NCBI GenBank assembly: GCA_030386295.1
Contig: JANQAO010000003.1
Coordinates: 369,284 to 433,283, forward strand
Reading direction: 5' to 3'
Length of the DNA: 64,000 nt
From: Candidatus Persebacteraceae bacterium Df01
GTDB lineage: Bacteria > Pseudomonadota > Gammaproteobacteria > Tethybacterales > Persebacteraceae
A program made the position numbers and the translations under genes. Under the pieces are notes generated by a model that saw only the letters and a program-made list of their open reading frames with translations, did not search any database and had not been told where the DNA came from. The number at the start of each line of letters is the position of its first letter. Within the stretch, counting starts at the first letter, position 1. Shown piece after piece: positions 61,215-64,000 of this stretch.

Positions 61215-63842
61215 TTAATCCCCCACTGATGTTGACGAATTAACGTTTTGATTCACATTGCTTTCTACTTGCTTCATTACAGTATCCTCTTTCGCAGGCG
61301 TTGATGACGGCAAAGCAGATGATTGAGGCAGCTCTTTTACATTGTGAGTGATTTTTACAGGCTCCTTCGCGGTACCAGAACTTTCTATCATTTGTAAAGA
61401 TACCGCCGGTGAGGCGCCGCCCCTACTTTCATTCGGTGTCGAAAATGCCTCATCCGACGTTTTGATTACTTCGGACTTAGCTTTTTTGACTACAGACGTG
61501 CGATTTGACGGTTCTGCCAATTTTTTCGGTGGTACCGCTACAGCTGCCTTCTCTCGTTTATTTTCTTCCCCGCTCGTAGGTAGTTGCGATTTATCAACAT
61601 CATCTTCAGGCTCAAACCACACTTTTTCAGTTCCTTTGTCGGAAGCTCCTACTTTTGGAGTTTCTTTACTCGTGATTTTTGACCGCATCGTTTTATCAGA
61701 ATTAGCCGCACCTTTCTTAGCAGTAGCAACTGGCTTGGTAGTTGTTTCAACTTTTACATCTTCGGCAGCACCGACAACAACAGGGGTGATTTTCTCTTTA
61801 TCAACCTCCGGCTTCTTGGCAACATTAACATTATTAGTAACGTTACTTTCTTTTTTAGCAACAATTTCTGTCGTTGCTTTTTTGGCAATATCAGTGATCA
61901 CTGAATCAGCTTTCTCCTCCGTAATCGTCGCAACAGTTGAAGCAGTATTGCGACGCGTTGATGAACGGCGACTACGCCTTTTTTCAGGTGACTTTTCACT
62001 CGTTGGGGCAGCAGCTGTTTTTTGAGAACCCATACCAGTAGAAGAATCTTTTCGCCCCTGCTTGCTGGCGGCAACATTTTTATTATTTGACCGAGTGTTT
62101 TTTCCATTGCTGTTAGTCGCTGACCGTTTTGTAGAGGTGTTTTTTTCTGTCTTCCAAGCAGAATCGTTAACCACCAACTTTTTCTTTTCTCCGCCAGCGC
62201 TGAATAACTTCTTGCACAGTTTAGTAAAAAAGCCGTCATCTTTTGCACTCGGAGCGCGTGTTTCCGGCATGACGGTATTGATTAGCGGCTTAGTTAATTT
62301 TGAACCCCCGCGCGCAAGCAACCGTTCATGTGCGGCATCAGCATAATCCGTTCCTGTAGCAGTGTCAGATTTATAACTATCCGTTAAACGTCGGTTGTCG
62401 CGAATCGAACGAATGTTGAAATCTGGTGCATACATCTGCTCCGATGGTGCAATAATAATTTCACAGTTACTTTCATCTTCCAATCTACGCAAATCCACCC
62501 GCTTTTCATTGAGTAAGTATATGGCAGTATCTTCCGGCGCTCGAACTACTGCAGCGCTCACTTCATTTTTTTGAGTAGTCGCACGAATCTGCCGCAATAG
62601 CCGCAAGGCAAATGCTTCTGGGCGCCATTGTCTACCAGTACCTTGGCAAGCTTTACAAGGCAAATTTTGTGTGGCCTCGACCGGTCGTGACAACCGCTGA
62701 CGAGAAATTTCCATCAATCCAAAACGTGATAGTGATGTCCATTGAACGCGAGCTCGATCCTTGCGTAACAGCTCGGCAAGATAATTGCCTAACTTAGTGC
62801 GATTTTTCTCGTTCACCATATCAATAAAGTCCACAACAATTAGCCCAGCTAAATCACGCAACCGCAAGTGTAAGGCAATCGTTTCCGCTGCCTCCATATT
62901 GGAGCGCAACGCTGTTTCTTCAATATCACTACTCGTACGCATCTGCGCCGAGTTAACGTCAATTGCCACCAGTGCCTCGGTACTGTCAAACACCACTACG
63001 GCACCAGACGAGGTACGAACTTTTCGCTCGTGTATTTCGTCAATCTGTTTTTCCACTTCTTCCGGCACCATTGTGCCGTTGCCGTCGTGACAGTACAAAT
63101 TGTCGGCGCCGCCGACACTCAATAAAGACAAAAATCGTTTTAATTCATTGTAATCGTCTGGGCTGTCACAATGAATTTCATCTTTGTCTGGACTAAAATA
63201 ATCACGTACCGTACGCAATAGCAAATTGTTTTCCCGGTAAATCAAAATTGGTTTGTCATTTGCCGCAGCAGCCTGTTCAATCGCACCCCACAACTTAAGC
63301 AAATATGATTCCAAATCCCAACGTAATTCTTCAACGCCGCGTTCTTGTCCGGCACTGCGCAAAATAACACTCATACCTTCTGGCAAATCTAGCGATTTAA
63401 AAGCTTCCAACGCTTTCTTTCGCTCCTGCTGATCAACTTGCTTAGACACCAACATCCGTGCTTCGCGGTTGGGACGCAATACCAAATAGCTACCAGCCAG
63501 CGTAATATAAGTGGTTAGACCAGATCCCTTACCACTAACATGGTCTTTTTTGATTTGCACCAAGATGCTATCACCTTCAACAACCTTATTTTTGCCGCCG
63601 CTAGCTCCCAGTAAATTAGGTGCAATATGTTTGAAAGGCAAAAAGCCTTCTTTTTCTTCACCAAAATCAACAAAAACAGCATCAAGGCTTTCCTCAACAC
63701 GGGTAACTACACCTTTGTAAATATCCCCTTTTTTGTTTTCGCTACCGGCAATATCTTGCTCAAATCCAGTTAACTTGCCTTTTTCGGTAATAATAATACG
63801 GTTTTCTTCCGCCTGGCGGGTATTGATGTATATTTGTTTCAT
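61215..63842 (-). CDS. rne: Ribonuclease E
   Basis: Main endonuclease of mRNA decay and rRNA/tRNA processing, 875 aa from ATG 63842 (AGGAAAG site 9 bp upstream; the frame extends farther). MKQIYINTRQAEENRI is the RNase E/G start; an S1 domain spans about 35-115; the catalytic Asp residues lie in VAIDVNSAQMR and LIVVDFIDM; and the zinc-link cysteines are in LPCKACQGTG. From about residue 530 the chain is a disordered Lys/Thr/Ser/Glu-rich tail, as expected for a degradosome scaffold, but with no enolase or PNPase-binding motif that I recognise. Confidence 0.95.
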   Translation of the reverse strand: MKQIYINTRQAEENRIIITEKGKLTGFEQDIAGSENKKGDIYKGVVTRVEESLDAVFVDFGEEKEGFLPFKHIAPNLLGASGGKNKVVEGDSILVQIKKDHVSGKGSGLTTYITLAGSYLVLRPNREARMLVSKQVDQQERKKALEAFKSLDLPEGMSVILRSAGQERGVEELRWDLESYLLKLWGAIEQAAAANDKPILIYRENNLLLRTVRDYFSPDKDEIHCDSPDDYNELKRFLSLLSVGGADNLYCHDGNGTMVPEEVEKQIDEIHERKVRTSSGAVVVFDSTEALVAIDVNSAQMRTSSDIEETALRSNMEAAETIALHLRLRDLAGLIVVDFIDMVNEKNRTKLGNYLAELLRKDRARVQWTSLSRFGLMEISRQRLSRPVEATQNLPCKACQGTGRQWRPEAFALRLLRQIRATTQKNEVSAAVVRAPEDTAIYLLNEKRVDLRRLEDESNCEIIIAPSEQMYAPDFNIRSIRDNRRLTDSYKSDTATGTDYADAAHERLLARGGSKLTKPLINTVMPETRAPSAKDDGFFTKLCKKLFSAGGEKKKLVVNDSAWKTEKNTSTKRSATNSNGKNTRSNNKNVAASKQGRKDSSTGMGSQKTAAAPTSEKSPEKRRSRRSSTRRNTASTVATITEEKADSVITDIAKKATTEIVAKKESNVTNNVNVAKKPEVDKEKITPVVVGAAEDVKVETTTKPVATAKKGAANSDKTMRSKITSKETPKVGASDKGTEKVWFEPEDDVDKSQLPTSGEENKREKAAVAVPPKKLAEPSNRTSVVKKAKSEVIKTSDEAFSTPNESRGGASPAVSLQMIESSGTAKEPVKITHNVKELPQSSALPSSTPAKEDTVMKQVESNVNQNVNSSTSVGD

Positions 63843-64000
63843 GAATGGAATTCTTTCCTGCCGCAAGCGCGACCGCCGGTTTGCATGACACAACAAGAAT
63901 GGTCAACAAACGCAATATTTTGTGCAAATTTTTATTCATCATTTCAGGCGAGCGGTCAAAACCGCTTTTGGGCATAATTCTACCGCTTTTGGCAACACGG
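63843..64000. other. rne upstream region with a small hairpin
   Basis: No complete gene. AGCGGT (63951-63956)-CAAA-ACCGCT (63961-63966) forms a 6-bp stem followed by TTT on the + strand. Either a weak terminator for a + strand transcript or a hairpin in the rne leader, which in E. coli is long and mediates autoregulation. The ACCGCTTTTGG string recurs at about 63983. The rluC gene often found divergent here is not visible. Confidence 0.35.

Noticed and set aside
63760-63975. 71-aa minus-strand ORF across the rne start
   Set aside because: It overlaps the rne 5' end in another frame and shows no motif; rne has a clear start and ribosome site.

Overview
The window reads as a chromosomal segment of a proteobacterium, most likely Gamma- or Betaproteobacteria. 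The evidence is the lipid A/outer-membrane block (frr-uppS-cdsA-dxr-rseP-bamA-skp-lpxD-fabZ-lpxA-lpxB-rnhB), bacterial-type RNase E with a long charged tail, small 4.5S SRP RNA, a zinc-finger gene beside ilvE, and c-type cytochromes. Gene packing is tight, with many ATGA stop/start overlaps, and several genes are visibly decaying. That fits a moderately streamlined, possibly host-associated or marine lineage; this lifestyle reading is inference. I see no phage, IS element or CRISPR array.

Layout. 1-6927 (+): a repeat-bearing TPR protein cut by the window edge, then nadE, tsaE, amiC, mutL, miaA. 7079-18580 (+): tRNA-Arg and the frr-to-rnhB envelope operon. 18666-22824 (-): ilvD, a mannose-type EIIA that lacks its phosphorylatable His, and a fused HPr-EI (ptsI). 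23011-26985 (+): an operon of an HD-domain protein, an N-carbamoylputrescine-amidase-like nitrilase, a class III aminotransferase and alanine dehydrogenase, followed by a structured intergenic region. 27239-31496 (-): cytochrome c4, an AmpG-like permease, argB, dprA. 31545-33059 (+): def, fmt, tRNA-Arg(CCT). 33203-33360 (-): tRNA-Ala(GGC) and tRNA-Glu(TTC).

33936-38933 (+) is a methylamine-type cluster: a glutamine-synthetase-like gamma-glutamylmethylamide synthetase, the three N-methylglutamate synthase subunits and a small uncharacterised protein. 39046-43179 (+): 4.5S RNA, dnaX, ybaB, two small cytochromes c, ctpA, tRNA-Ala(CGC). 43225-49384 (-): the ilvE-zinc finger-yciO-trpS-scpA-scpB-rluB operon, with rluB carrying five near-identical 165-bp repeats. 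49538-53622 (+): an MBL-fold hydrolase, a cytochrome c relic, a DUF4396-like membrane protein, folP, glmM. 53623-54409 is a 790-bp relic region. 54410-61188: a quinone oxidoreductase (-), then SDR, thiE, hemL, rfbB, rfbA, a deoxysugar ketoisomerase and a frameshifted gtrA-like relic (+). 61215-63842 (-): rne.

How parts may work together. The aminotransferase plus alanine dehydrogenase form a pyruvate/alanine cycle that would release ammonia from an amine such as putrescine delivered by the nitrilase. The 34-39 kb cluster would convert methylamine through gamma-glutamylmethylamide to N-methylglutamate. Together they point to use of small amines as nitrogen sources. The HD-domain protein has a ligand pattern resembling PhnZ/MIOX mixed-valent diiron oxygenases and is my best candidate for undescribed chemistry. 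A second recurrent signal is a promoter -10 box placed 6-8 nt before the start codon of several genes, which predicts leaderless mRNAs.
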